Translations under genes and position numbers: made by a program | Part shown: positions 55,043 to 63,480 of the stretch, in pieces | Position numbering within the stretch: position 1 is the first letter of the stretch | Layout of the letters: the number at the start of each line of letters is the position of its first letter | From: Dehalogenimonas sp. WBC-2 | GTDB lineage: Bacteria > Chloroflexota > Dehalococcoidia > Dehalococcoidales > Dehalococcoidaceae | Length of the DNA stretch: 64,000 nt | Direction of reading: 5' to 3' | NCBI GenBank assembly: GCA_001005265.1 | Contig: CP011392.1 | Coordinates: forward strand, 992,001 to 1,056,000 | The notes under the pieces: generated by a model | The model's input: the letters and a program-made list of their open reading frames with translations, nothing else | Databases searched by the model: none | Told to the model about the DNA's origin: nothing

Positions 55043-56743
55043 TCAGTCCTGCTTCCCGATGATTTTAAAAGCCGCTACGTCGACCAATCCCAAATCGGTC
55101 AGTTTCAACTCAGGGATAACCGGCAGAGCCAAAAATGACAGCGCGGCAAAGGGTGCTTGCAGCTTGACTCCTGTTGCCCGGGCGTGAGCTTCCAGGTTCT
55201 CAAAACCAGCAACCACTTCATCCAACGGTTGGTCTGACATCAGCCCGGCTATCGGCAGCGGTAGGCTGGCAAGAACTTTCTCTCCATTGACCACCGCCAG
55301 ACCACCCCCCATTCTGATAACTTCATGGACTGCAAGATAGATATCTTCATCGCTGGCACCGATGGCGATGATGTTATGAGAATCATGAGCAACAGATGAA
55401 GCCAGTGCGCCTTCCCTGATGCCGAAACCTCTCACCAATCCTTTTCCAATATTTCCGGTGGCGTGATGACGCTCAACCACGATCAATTTCAAGGTGTCCT
55501 TACCGATGTCGGGAATTGAATTAACCTGCTCTTTGAGGTATCGGGTGACTATCTGGCCAGGCACAATTTCTATGACCGGTGTCGGACCCTCTGCCGGTTC
55601 CATTTTTAAGTCGGCTACGGTAAAAGGTTTAACGTTCATGGTGCGGTGAAGTTCATCAGGGGCTTTGTTTTCAGTTTGAAACAAGGATTCACCGTCTTTG
55701 GCAACCAATTTACCATCGAAGTATACGTGCTTAATGTCAAATTTTTCGAGGCTGTTTACAACCACAAGGTTTGCCTGGAATCCCGGTGCGATAGCACCGG
55801 TGTGCCCTAAACCGAAATATTCTGCGGCATTGATGGTTGCCATCTGGATGGCAATAACCGGATTCAGCCCTAGTCTTATAGCTTTTCTGACTATGGCATC
55901 CATGTCGCCGTCCCGTTTCAGATCGGCGCAACTACGGTCGTCGACGACGAACATACAGCGGCGGGATACTTCCGGGGTTACCAGCGGTAAAAGTTCCTCG
56001 AGATTTTTTTCCGTAGATCCTTCGCGGATCATGATATGCATACCGCGGGCAAGTTTTTCCTTGGCTTCGTCGATTTTGGTTGACTCATGGTCAGAACCGA
56101 TGCCTGCGCTAATATATGCGTTAAGGTCTTTTTCCCTTAAACCTGGCGCATGCCCGTCGACAATGCCACTCAATGTGGATTCAATCTTATTGAGCACTTC
56201 ACCGACTCCAAACAGCACTCCAGGGAAATTCATCATTTCACCCAAGCCGATTACTCCCGGCTTTCCAAGGACCTGAGCGACACTTTTAGCGTCTAACATC
56301 GCCCCAGAGGTTTCCAAATGGGTTGCCGGTACACAGGACGGCGCCATAACGTGCAGATCAAGTGGCAGCTTCTTCACGGAATCCAGTATATAATCGATGC
56401 CATTGGTACCCGTGACATTGACCAATTCATGCAGGTCTGTTACCACGCCGGTGGTACCCCTGGCTACCACCGCTCGGGCGTACTGGGCTATATCCAGCAT
56501 TGAACTTTCAATATGAGTATGACCATCTATCAATCCCGGTATGAGATACTTACCGCCCAGATCAATTACTTCAACTGCCCGGTCGTAGTCTCCGACTCCG
56601 GCGATTACTCCGTCACAAACGGCAACTGCTATTTCTTCAATCTCTCCATTAAACACATTGACCACGCGCCCATTGCGGAATAACAGATCGGCCGGTTCTT
56701 CTCCACGGGCAACTCTTATCCTGCGCCGCACTTGGTCAATCAA
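55043..56743 (-). CDS. ade: adenine deaminase
   Basis: 566 aa, normal length. Converts adenine to hypoxanthine. GLIDGHTHIESSMLDIAQYA holds the metal-binding His pair; GLGEMMNFPGV, DGHAPGL and VVDDRSCADL continue the amidohydrolase site, and the C-terminal SVAHDSHNIIAIGASDEDI is typical of Ade. The likely start is a TTG at 56743, overlapping hpt by 8 bases, with AGAGGAAAAAG upstream. Its product feeds Hpt. Confidence 0.94.
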   Translation of the reverse strand: MIDQVRRRIRVARGEEPADLLFRNGRVVNVFNGEIEEIAVAVCDGVIAGVGDYDRAVEVIDLGGKYLIPGLIDGHTHIESSMLDIAQYARAVVARGTTGVVTDLHELVNVTGTNGIDYILDSVKKLPLDLHVMAPSCVPATHLETSGAMLDAKSVAQVLGKPGVIGLGEMMNFPGVLFGVGEVLNKIESTLSGIVDGHAPGLREKDLNAYISAGIGSDHESTKIDEAKEKLARGMHIMIREGSTEKNLEELLPLVTPEVSRRCMFVVDDRSCADLKRDGDMDAIVRKAIRLGLNPVIAIQMATINAAEYFGLGHTGAIAPGFQANLVVVNSLEKFDIKHVYFDGKLVAKDGESLFQTENKAPDELHRTMNVKPFTVADLKMEPAEGPTPVIEIVPGQIVTRYLKEQVNSIPDIGKDTLKLIVVERHHATGNIGKGLVRGFGIREGALASSVAHDSHNIIAIGASDEDIYLAVHEVIRMGGGLAVVNGEKVLASLPLPIAGLMSDQPLDEVVAGFENLEAHARATGVKLQAPFAALSFLALPVIPELKLTDLGLVDVAAFKIIGKQD

Positions 56744-57275
56744 CGTCTTTTTCCTCTAATGTATATATATCCGGCAGGTTGCGATAATGTTGGGCGTAAT
56801 CAAGGCCGTATCCCACAATAAATTTATCAGGCACGATGAAACCCCGATAATCTATTCCCACAGATACGCGCCGGCGCGCAGGTTTATCCAATAAGGAACA
56901 TAGTTTCAATGATGCCGGTTTACGGCTGGTTAGATATTTTAGGGCTGCTTCAACACACAAACCTGTATCCACGATGTCTTCGACGATCAGAATATGGCGG
57001 TTTGTGATTTCTACCGTGGGATAAGTTGTAATTTTTACATCGCCACAGGTCGTCACATCGTCTCCGTAGCTTTCCAGCCGGATAAAGTCGAACTCAATGG
57101 GTATAGTCATTTCCCTAACTAAGTCGGCCATAAAAATCGTTGCACCATTAAGTATGCCGATAGCCAATAGATCTTTTCCCTGATAATCTACCGAAATGTG
57201 TTTAGCAAGCAAACGCACTTTAGCAGTAATTTCATTTCTGGGATACAAAGTTTTGAGAATAAACCGGCTGGTCAC
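56736..57275 (-). CDS. hpt: hypoxanthine phosphoribosyltransferase
   Basis: 179 aa from a GTG start. PRPP motif ILIVEDIVDTGLCVE, catalytic-loop SYGDD, and C-terminal VGYGLDYAQHYRNLPDI are standard. Makes IMP from hypoxanthine; with ade downstream it forms a full adenine-to-IMP salvage route. First gene of the operon. Confidence 0.95.
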   Translation of the reverse strand: MTSRFILKTLYPRNEITAKVRLLAKHISVDYQGKDLLAIGILNGATIFMADLVREMTIPIEFDFIRLESYGDDVTTCGDVKITTYPTVEITNRHILIVEDIVDTGLCVEAALKYLTSRKPASLKLCSLLDKPARRRVSVGIDYRGFIVPDKFIVGYGLDYAQHYRNLPDIYTLEEKDVD

Positions 57276-57283
57276 AGCCCTGA

Positions 57284-57289
57284 ATTATA
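57284..57289 (-). promoter_or_regulatory. -10 box of hpt (leaderless arrangement)
   Basis: TATAAT on the minus strand with 8 bases to the GTG at 57275 and no Shine-Dalgarno. Confidence 0.55.
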
Positions 57290-57363
57290 ATGATAAGAAG
57301 ATACTGTGTCCACCGAAAAAGTGTTCCCATCCCTTGAAAGCCATGTTATAATTGGCCTCATAT

Positions 57364-57963
57364 ATGGACGATTTGAACATTGCCGATAGTAAATTAACCT
57401 GTTCGCGATGTCATACCATCATCGATATATCATCTTCCTCCTCTACGGTCAGATTTTGTCCCGGCTGCGGTAATCGATTGGAGATGCCACCTCCGTCGGC
57501 TTTTCATCAACGGGTCAGTTTTTGCCCCTCTTGTGGAAAAGGCCTTTCTGCCCCGTTCGACTATTGTCCTTCATGCGGTGTCGACCTTAGTAATGTCCGG
57601 GAAGCCAAACAGCCGGAAATGATTGCAGCCCCCCCTTCTGCTCCCGGCGAAGTTGCCGCATCAAAGACAGCACGGTCGCCTCTTCCTGCCCGATCGGTCA
57701 ATGAGGAGCGCCAGATTATAACCGATCCCAAACTCAAGAAGCTTTACAAACAATGGGCAGTTCATTCCGACTTGCCGGAGGATGCTTTACCTATAATGGA
57801 ACATCCGCGTCATGTCACCCAGGCTTTTGTTCCTCCTGAAAAAGTAGCTTCATCATTCCAGTTGTCCGCTTTTCTGGCCGGCATCCCGCCTGTCTATCTG
57901 TTTATTGCCGGTACTGTGTTTGTAGCCCTTATCTTAATCCTTGCCATAGTTATAGCTCTATAA
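57364..57963 (+). CDS. double zinc-ribbon protein with C-terminal membrane anchor
   Basis: 199 aa from the ATG at 57364; the in-frame TTG at 57352 overlaps the TATAAT box (57347-57352) and is unlikely. Four CxxC pairs (CSRC, CPGCG, CPSCG, CPSCG) make two zinc ribbons in the first ~75 residues. A low-complexity linker (~80-115) and a helical stretch lead to a single hydrophobic C-terminal helix (~175-199). This is a cytosolic zinc-ribbon head anchored by its tail. Function unknown. Confidence 0.75.
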   Translation: MDDLNIADSKLTCSRCHTIIDISSSSSTVRFCPGCGNRLEMPPPSAFHQRVSFCPSCGKGLSAPFDYCPSCGVDLSNVREAKQPEMIAAPPSAPGEVAASKTARSPLPARSVNEERQIITDPKLKKLYKQWAVHSDLPEDALPIMEHPRHVTQAFVPPEKVASSFQLSAFLAGIPPVYLFIAGTVFVALILILAIVIAL

Positions 57964-58056
57964 CATCGAATGTACTCTCTATCCTTTTTGTGTTGGCAAC
58001 AGCCGAAAGATATAATTATCTCTGTGTTCGACAAAAACCGATAGGAGTATAACTTT

Positions 58057-58974
58057 TTGATCATTAAAGTCGAGAATCTGGTTAAAGTCTACGGACCGAT
58101 ACGCGCTGTCGACGGTCTCAGTTTTGAGGTCGCCAAAGGTGAAGTATTTGGTATGCTCGGGCCCAATGGTGCCGGCAAGACCACCACCGTGGAAATTATC
58201 GAAGGTTTACGCAAGGCAGATTCTGGGAAAGTTACTGTTCTCGGGATGGATGTCACTAAAGCACCAAATGAGATCAAGCAGAGGATCGGCGCACAGCTTC
58301 AAACCCCGGCTCTAATGCCGTCGCTTACCGTTGAGGAATTGCTCGACGTTTTCGGCGCTTTCTACACCCGCACTATCCCGGTTGATGACCTGTTGGATAT
58401 GCTGTCACTACAGGAAAGTCGCAAAGTGCTGGTCAAGAATCTCTCTGGCGGCCAGTTACAGCGTCTCTCTGTAGCCATGGCCCTCATCAATGATCCAGAA
58501 ATTGCTTTTCTCGATGAGCCGACCACTGGTCTCGACCCCCAGGTCCGCCGTGGCATGTGGGGAGTCATTGAAGATATGAAGAAAAAAGGCAAGACCATAT
58601 TTCTTACTACGCACTATATGGAAGAAGCCGAGCGCCTGTGCGACCGAATTGCTATAGTGGACCACGGAAAAATTATTGCCATGGATACCCCGCAAGGGCT
58701 TATTGACAGTAATTTCCGCGAAAAAGCAATTCAATTTGAGTTGGAACCACGGCCGTCTGAGGAAATGTTACGGAATTTAACCGGGGTTACCAGCGTCGCC
58801 ACTGATCTCAATGATGTAGTAATTTACTCAAATGACATTACCGCAACCATGTCAGCCGTCCTCAAATACGCCGAATCACAAAATATCACTTCCCAGCTTA
58901 AAGACCTCCACGTACGGCAGGCCTCCCTGGAAGATGTATTTTTAAAACTAACCGGGAGGAAGATCCGAGAATGA
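58057..58974 (+). CDS. ABC exporter, ATP-binding protein
   Basis: 305 aa from a TTG start with AGGAG upstream. Walker A GPNGAGKTTT, signature LSGGQLQRLS, Walker B IAFLDEPTTGLDP and the H-loop TTHYMEEAERLCD are complete. The C-terminal ~90 residues form the usual export-type extension. Overlaps the permease gene by ATGA. Drug- or lipid-type export is inferred from family. Confidence 0.95.
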   Translation: MIIKVENLVKVYGPIRAVDGLSFEVAKGEVFGMLGPNGAGKTTTVEIIEGLRKADSGKVTVLGMDVTKAPNEIKQRIGAQLQTPALMPSLTVEELLDVFGAFYTRTIPVDDLLDMLSLQESRKVLVKNLSGGQLQRLSVAMALINDPEIAFLDEPTTGLDPQVRRGMWGVIEDMKKKGKTIFLTTHYMEEAERLCDRIAIVDHGKIIAMDTPQGLIDSNFREKAIQFELEPRPSEEMLRNLTGVTSVATDLNDVVIYSNDITATMSAVLKYAESQNITSQLKDLHVRQASLEDVFLKLTGRKIRE

Positions 58975-60050
58975 AAGCCATCAGCAAACTGATCCTATCA
59001 AATTTCAAACAGTTCTTCCGAGACCGGACAGCCCTGTTCTTCACTTTTGCTTTCCCGTTGATTTTTATCTTTATTTTCGGTTGGGTATTCGGTGGTACCG
59101 ACTCCATAAACTACAATGTCGGACTGGTAAATAATGATGATTCTCCGGTGAGTGCAGGTCTGGTTGAGGCCTTAAATCAGGTACCCGTCTTTACTATAAC
59201 CGAGAACACTCTTGAAGGTACTCTTGATGCACTCAAAAAAGGGGATCTATCAGCCGCAATCGTCATTCCCGCCAATTTCGGATCCATTATCTCCGGGGAA
59301 ACGGTGGCACTCACTGTTTATCATGACCCGTCCCAAACACAATCCACCCAAATCATCCTGCCGGTCATGCGCCAGGTCATTGATGGATTCAATCGTGAAT
59401 TTACAGGCGCTCCGGTTCTTCTTACCCTCACCGAAGAATCCATCCTGTCATCCAATTTGACATATATCGATTTCATCATCCCCGGTATCCTGGCCATGTC
59501 AATCATGCAAAGTGGCCTTTTCGGGGTTATCCCGCTGGTAGAATGGCGCGAAAAAAAGGTACTCAAGCGGCTTGGTGTCACTCCTCTAAGCCGTTCCACC
59601 GTAGTGGCAAGTCAATTAGTGTTCAGGCTTGTATTAGCAGTTCTCCAAGCTGCAATACTGTTGATCATCGCAAACTTGGTATTCAATGTCCCGGTACTTG
59701 GCAACCTGTTCTTACTCCTGGGTCTGGTTGTCTTGGGCACCCTGACTTTCATCAGCCTCGGTTATGTCGTCGCCGCCCGCGTAAAAACCGTGGAAGGCGC
59801 CACACCCATCGTCAACCTTATCTCATTCCCGATGTTGTTCCTTTCGGGGGTATTCTTCCCTGTTGATATGATGCCTGATTTCATCCGTCCTGTTATTACT
59901 GCCCTGCCGCTCACCTATCTCGCCGACGGTTTCCGTCAGGTGATGGTTCAGTCTCCGCCTTTGTATTCGATGTCGGTTGACGTGCTGGTGCTGTTCGGAT
60001 GGTTGATCGTTTGCATCGCACTGACGGTGCGTTTCTTTCGCTGGGAATAA
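58971..60050 (+). CDS. ABC-2 type transporter permease
   Basis: 359 aa. One N-terminal membrane helix, a ~130-residue exterior domain and five to six C-terminal helices ending with FPMLFLSGVFFPVDMMPD and LPLTYLADGFRQVM, the ABC-2 signature. Coupled translationally to its ATPase. Ends facing queA. Confidence 0.93.
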   Translation: MKAISKLILSNFKQFFRDRTALFFTFAFPLIFIFIFGWVFGGTDSINYNVGLVNNDDSPVSAGLVEALNQVPVFTITENTLEGTLDALKKGDLSAAIVIPANFGSIISGETVALTVYHDPSQTQSTQIILPVMRQVIDGFNREFTGAPVLLTLTEESILSSNLTYIDFIIPGILAMSIMQSGLFGVIPLVEWREKKVLKRLGVTPLSRSTVVASQLVFRLVLAVLQAAILLIIANLVFNVPVLGNLFLLLGLVVLGTLTFISLGYVVAARVKTVEGATPIVNLISFPMLFLSGVFFPVDMMPDFIRPVITALPLTYLADGFRQVMVQSPPLYSMSVDVLVLFGWLIVCIALTVRFFRWE

Positions 60051-60069
60051 TCAACGTTACTTCGTTAAA

Positions 60070-60105
60070 AGACAAAACGGTCGTCCCAATTGGGACGGCC
60101 GTTAG
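60070..60105 (-). terminator. terminator of queA
   Basis: 12-bp stem (60077-60088 with 60091-60102, one G-U) with a 2-base loop; on the minus strand it is followed by TTTTGTCTTTT, so it ends queA. Confidence 0.8.
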
Positions 60106-60127
60106 TCTATCCAAAGAACCGCTACGC

Positions 60128-61165
60128 TCAATTAATCAGCATCGCATCGCCAAAACTATAGAAGCGATATCCTTCGTCTATAGCTTGGTCATAAGCCACT
60201 TTAAGCCCGTCCCAACCTGCAAAAGCGGCAGTCAGCATCAAGGGTGTCCCCCGTGGCAGATGAAAATTAGTTATCAGTCGATCGATGACCTGATATTTGA
60301 ACCCTGGCAAAATGAACAATTCCACCCAACCCATAAAAGGCTTGAGCGGCATCCCTTTCGTCAAGGCAGCCCATTCCAGTGTTCTTACCGCTGAGGTACC
60401 AACGCCAAAAACTCGGCCTCCCGATACCTTCACCTCGTTTATCGAAGCAGCTGTCTCAGCTGAAAGAACAGCATATTCTTTGTGAATCAGGTGAAGAGCC
60501 GGATCCTCTTCTTTTACCGGTCTAAACGTATCCAATCCAATATGTAGAGTGACAAAAAGTAGTTTGATCCCTTTATTTTCGATCTTTTTTAGAAGTTCCG
60601 GCGTAAAGTGCAACCCAGCAGTCGGCGCCGCTACGCTGCCGCTGACTCTTGAATACACTGTCTGATATCGTTCCTCTTCTGTTTCCGATAGCTGGTGATG
60701 GATATAAGGCGGTAACGCCAGAATGCCCAGTTGCGCCAGCCGGTCTTCGTTTGAAATCAAGATGGAGGCGGTGCCGTCTTCATCTTTCTGCATAACTTGT
60801 AAGGTAACACCGCTATTAACCCCATGCTTGTCGAACAATTCGACGATTGTGCCGGCGCTTAGACGCTTCGCCGGTTTAATGAGAGCTTGCCATTCGTTCC
60901 GTTGCCGACGCAGCAAAAGCAACACTTCGACATGTGCCCCGGTATTGAGTTTACGGCCGAACAGGCGGGCCGGTATGACCCGGGAGTCATTGAAAACAAG
61001 GGCGTCACCGGGCTGTAGATATTTAATGATATCCACAAATCGGCAGTGCTCAATTGTGCCTGTACCGCGGTTGAGCACCAGCAAACGGGAACTATCGCGG
61101 GGTTTGGCCGGGGTTTGGGCTATAAGTTCTTCTGGTAGGTTATAATCGAAATCAGCGGTTTTCAA
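60128..61165 (-). CDS. queA: S-adenosylmethionine:tRNA ribosyltransferase-isomerase
   Basis: 345 aa, normal length. Makes epoxyqueuosine in tRNA. FDYNLPEELIAQTPA at the start, VFNDSRVIPARL, GSVAAPTAGLHFTPELL, and NFHLPRGTPLML are all hallmarks. The start is a TTG at 61165 that lies 8 bases after a TATAAT. No other queuosine genes are in the window. Confidence 0.96.
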   Translation of the reverse strand: MKTADFDYNLPEELIAQTPAKPRDSSRLLVLNRGTGTIEHCRFVDIIKYLQPGDALVFNDSRVIPARLFGRKLNTGAHVEVLLLLRRQRNEWQALIKPAKRLSAGTIVELFDKHGVNSGVTLQVMQKDEDGTASILISNEDRLAQLGILALPPYIHHQLSETEEERYQTVYSRVSGSVAAPTAGLHFTPELLKKIENKGIKLLFVTLHIGLDTFRPVKEEDPALHLIHKEYAVLSAETAASINEVKVSGGRVFGVGTSAVRTLEWAALTKGMPLKPFMGWVELFILPGFKYQVIDRLITNFHLPRGTPLMLTAAFAGWDGLKVAYDQAIDEGYRFYSFGDAMLIN

Positions 61166-61173
61166 AGCGGCTA

Positions 61174-61179
61174 ATTATA
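61174..61179 (-). promoter_or_regulatory. -10 box of queA (leaderless arrangement)
   Basis: TATAAT on the minus strand with 8 bases to the TTG start at 61165 and no Shine-Dalgarno. Confidence 0.55.
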
Positions 61180-61295
61180 GCGGTAAACATCTCAACGATG
61201 CCATCAGATTAGGCACTTGGTATCCACAGCCACACAGCGGGAATACAGACTGCTCTGTTTTACCCCCGGTGACGCTTGTGTTATCCTTTCTACTT

Positions 61296-62078
61296 ATGAA
61301 AATACTCATCTCCAATGACGACGGTATAAATTCTCCCGGACTGTGGTCTCTGGCAACTCACCTGAGCACAGTTGGGGATGTCGCCGTAGTCGCCCCTGAC
61401 CGGGAACAGAGCGCCACTGGTACGGCACTCACTCTTCGTCAACCTCTCCGTGTTCGCAAAGCCGCTTCACCCTTAAATGGCATCGAATGTTTCGCCGCTG
61501 AAGGCATGCCCGGAGACGCCGTTATCCTGGGGTTGGATAAACTTATCCAGGGACCTATCAATCTCGTCGTCTCTGGCATCAACAACGGCCCCAACTTAGG
61601 TGATGATGTCCTCATCTCCGGCACCGTCGGTGCTGCCTTACAGGGTTACCTCAGAAATATCCCGGCTATTGCCGTTTCAACCGTCAGCATTGAATCTGAA
61701 TACCTGGAAGTACCGGCCAGCTTGGTCGCCATCATCGCCGCTGATTTCGATGCCGGCAGGCTTCCGGACGATATATTTTTGAACGTCAATGTTCCAGACC
61801 TGCCGCTTGAGAAGATCAAAGGCATCAGAATTACCAATCTTGCTCATAAAACGAATATTGACAGTGTTCAGGAAGGGCACGACGGCCGCCGCGAATTCTA
61901 CTGGCTGGTACGCCGAAAACTCGATTTTGAAGCCGCCGCCGATACCGACATCAAAGCTATAGAACAAGACTGTATCTCCATCACAGAACTCCACGCCAAC
62001 CTTTTCCGCAAACCGTCGGTCCCGGCGCTGGACATTCTTTGTCAGGAGTGGTTTTTGAAACTCAAAGGCATAATTTAA
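61296..62078 (+). CDS. surE: 5'/3'-nucleotidase SurE
   Basis: 260 aa from the ATG at 61296 (MKILISNDDGINSPG is the family start); upstream in-frame codons are rejected. Metal site SNDDG, then VVAPDREQSATGTALT and VSGINNGPNLGDDVLISGTVGAA. Hydrolyses nucleoside monophosphates. TATCCT ends 8 bases before the ATG, again without Shine-Dalgarno. Confidence 0.96.
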   Translation: MKILISNDDGINSPGLWSLATHLSTVGDVAVVAPDREQSATGTALTLRQPLRVRKAASPLNGIECFAAEGMPGDAVILGLDKLIQGPINLVVSGINNGPNLGDDVLISGTVGAALQGYLRNIPAIAVSTVSIESEYLEVPASLVAIIAADFDAGRLPDDIFLNVNVPDLPLEKIKGIRITNLAHKTNIDSVQEGHDGRREFYWLVRRKLDFEAAADTDIKAIEQDCISITELHANLFRKPSVPALDILCQEWFLKLKGII

Positions 62079-62167
62079 AATATACCGCGTGTTTTTCTGT
62101 ATCGCACCCTTAATCTGGTATAATACTTTTACAACTAGCCCGCTTGTATCCATCTGATGGAACGAGA

Positions 62168-62209
62168 CGGCAATAAGCCTAGAAGAAAATGCCTTCTCTG
62201 CTATTGCCG
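62168..62209 (+). promoter_or_regulatory. hairpin in the leader of the pantothenate operon
   Basis: CGGCAATA (62168-62175) pairs with TATTGCCG (62202-62209), with an inner AGAAG/CTTCT helix. Its last base is the first G of the GGGGAGG ribosome-binding site. A TATAAT near 62118 would give a ~100-base leader. Confidence 0.5.
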
Positions 62210-62227
62210 GGGAGGTATTAACTTTTT

Positions 62228-63094
62228 ATGTCTAGTAAATATCTGAAAATCGGAATCATCGGCGCTGGCAAGACCGGCACCGCTCTGGCGCTTGGTTTGA
62301 ATCAGGCCGGTTACTCTATAGCAGGCATATCCAGCCGGACGTTCTGCTCAGCCGAAAAACTGGCTGTAAAGATACCCGGTGCCGTCGCGTATGACAATCC
62401 TCAAAGCGTTGCCGACGGTGCAGACCTGATCTTCATCACCACTCCGGACACCGCCATCTCCTTGATTGCCGACTCGATTTCAACACACCCCGATCAGATG
62501 ATTTGCCACGTTTCGGCGGCCGATCCGATTGATGTTCTTGCTCCACTGCGACAACAAGGTGCCGTCACCGGTATTTTTCACCCGCTACAAAGTATAGGCT
62601 CCATGGAAAAGGCATCAATCTTACCCGGCATCACTTTTGCTCTTGAAGCTGAAGAACCTCTGCTCGGCATACTACGGCAAATGGCTTCGCGCCTGGGTGG
62701 ACATACCGTGGAGCTTTCGGGAGACGATCGCGTATTGTATCACGCCTCTGCGGTTATGGTATCAAACTATCTTGTAACCCTGGTGAGTCTGGCTTCGAGT
62801 CTGTGGCAGAGGTTTCAGAACAGGGAAAGTGCCGTGAAAGCCCTCCTACCCCTTATTCGCGGCACCGTCGATAACATTGAGACCATCGGCATACCTGCGT
62901 GTCTCACCGGCCCTGTTTCGAGAGGTGATGCCGGGACGGTGAAGCGGCATCTTGTGGCACTTGCTAAAGAGGCACCCGAAATTATGGACCTATACCGATT
63001 ATTGGCTATTAAGACGATCCCTCTGGCCTCAACAAAAGGCGGCATAGATGGCCTGAAAGCCAAAGAAATGAAAGAACTTCTGGAGGCCGTTTAA
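62228..63094 (+). CDS. DUF2520 Rossmann oxidoreductase (candidate ketopantoate reductase)
   Basis: 288 aa. N-terminal NAD(P)-binding loop GIIGAGKTGTALALGL, then ADLIFITTPD and GIFHPLQSIG, and a C-terminal helical DUF2520 domain beginning near DRVLYHASAVMVSNYLVTL. The architecture is that of ketopantoate reductase-type dehydrogenases. It lies directly before panD (one-base overlap, TAATG) and panB, whose pathway needs a ketopantoate reductase; no panE or ilvC is in the window. Function is inference. Confidence 0.82.
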   Translation: MSSKYLKIGIIGAGKTGTALALGLNQAGYSIAGISSRTFCSAEKLAVKIPGAVAYDNPQSVADGADLIFITTPDTAISLIADSISTHPDQMICHVSAADPIDVLAPLRQQGAVTGIFHPLQSIGSMEKASILPGITFALEAEEPLLGILRQMASRLGGHTVELSGDDRVLYHASAVMVSNYLVTLVSLASSLWQRFQNRESAVKALLPLIRGTVDNIETIGIPACLTGPVSRGDAGTVKRHLVALAKEAPEIMDLYRLLAIKTIPLASTKGGIDGLKAKEMKELLEAV

Positions 63095-63471
63095 TGAGAA
63101 CCATGTTGAAAAGCAAACTTCACCGCGCTCGGGTCACCCGCTGCAATTTAGACTACGAGGGCAGCATCACCATTGACCGGGACCTGATGAAAGCTGCGGA
63201 CATTCTGCCGTTTGAACAGGTTCAGGTGCTCAACCTCAACAACAGCGCCCGTTTCGCCACTTATGCTATTGAAGGCGAGGCTGGTAGCGGGGAGATCGGC
63301 CTTAACGGCGCCGCCGCCCGTTGCGCCTCTAAGAGTGACATCGTCATCATTTTGACCTATTCCCAAGTCGCGGAAGAGAAGCTCTCCAGTCATATGCCCA
63401 AGCTGGTTTTTGTTGATGAGCAAAACCACATTTCTAATGTAACACATGCTATTGGGGCGATCTCCTTTTAG
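63094..63471 (+). CDS. panD: aspartate 1-decarboxylase
   Basis: 125 aa. Makes beta-alanine for pantothenate. The self-cleavage site YEGSITID (G23-S24, counting from the ATG at 63094) yields the pyruvoyl cofactor; KLHRARVT at the start and NGAAARCASKSDIVIILTY later are also typical. The start overlaps the DUF2520 stop; a second ATG at 63103 is possible. Confidence 0.96.
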   Translation: MRTMLKSKLHRARVTRCNLDYEGSITIDRDLMKAADILPFEQVQVLNLNNSARFATYAIEGEAGSGEIGLNGAAARCASKSDIVIILTYSQVAEEKLSSHMPKLVFVDEQNHISNVTHAIGAISF

Positions 63472-63480
63472 GAGGAATTT

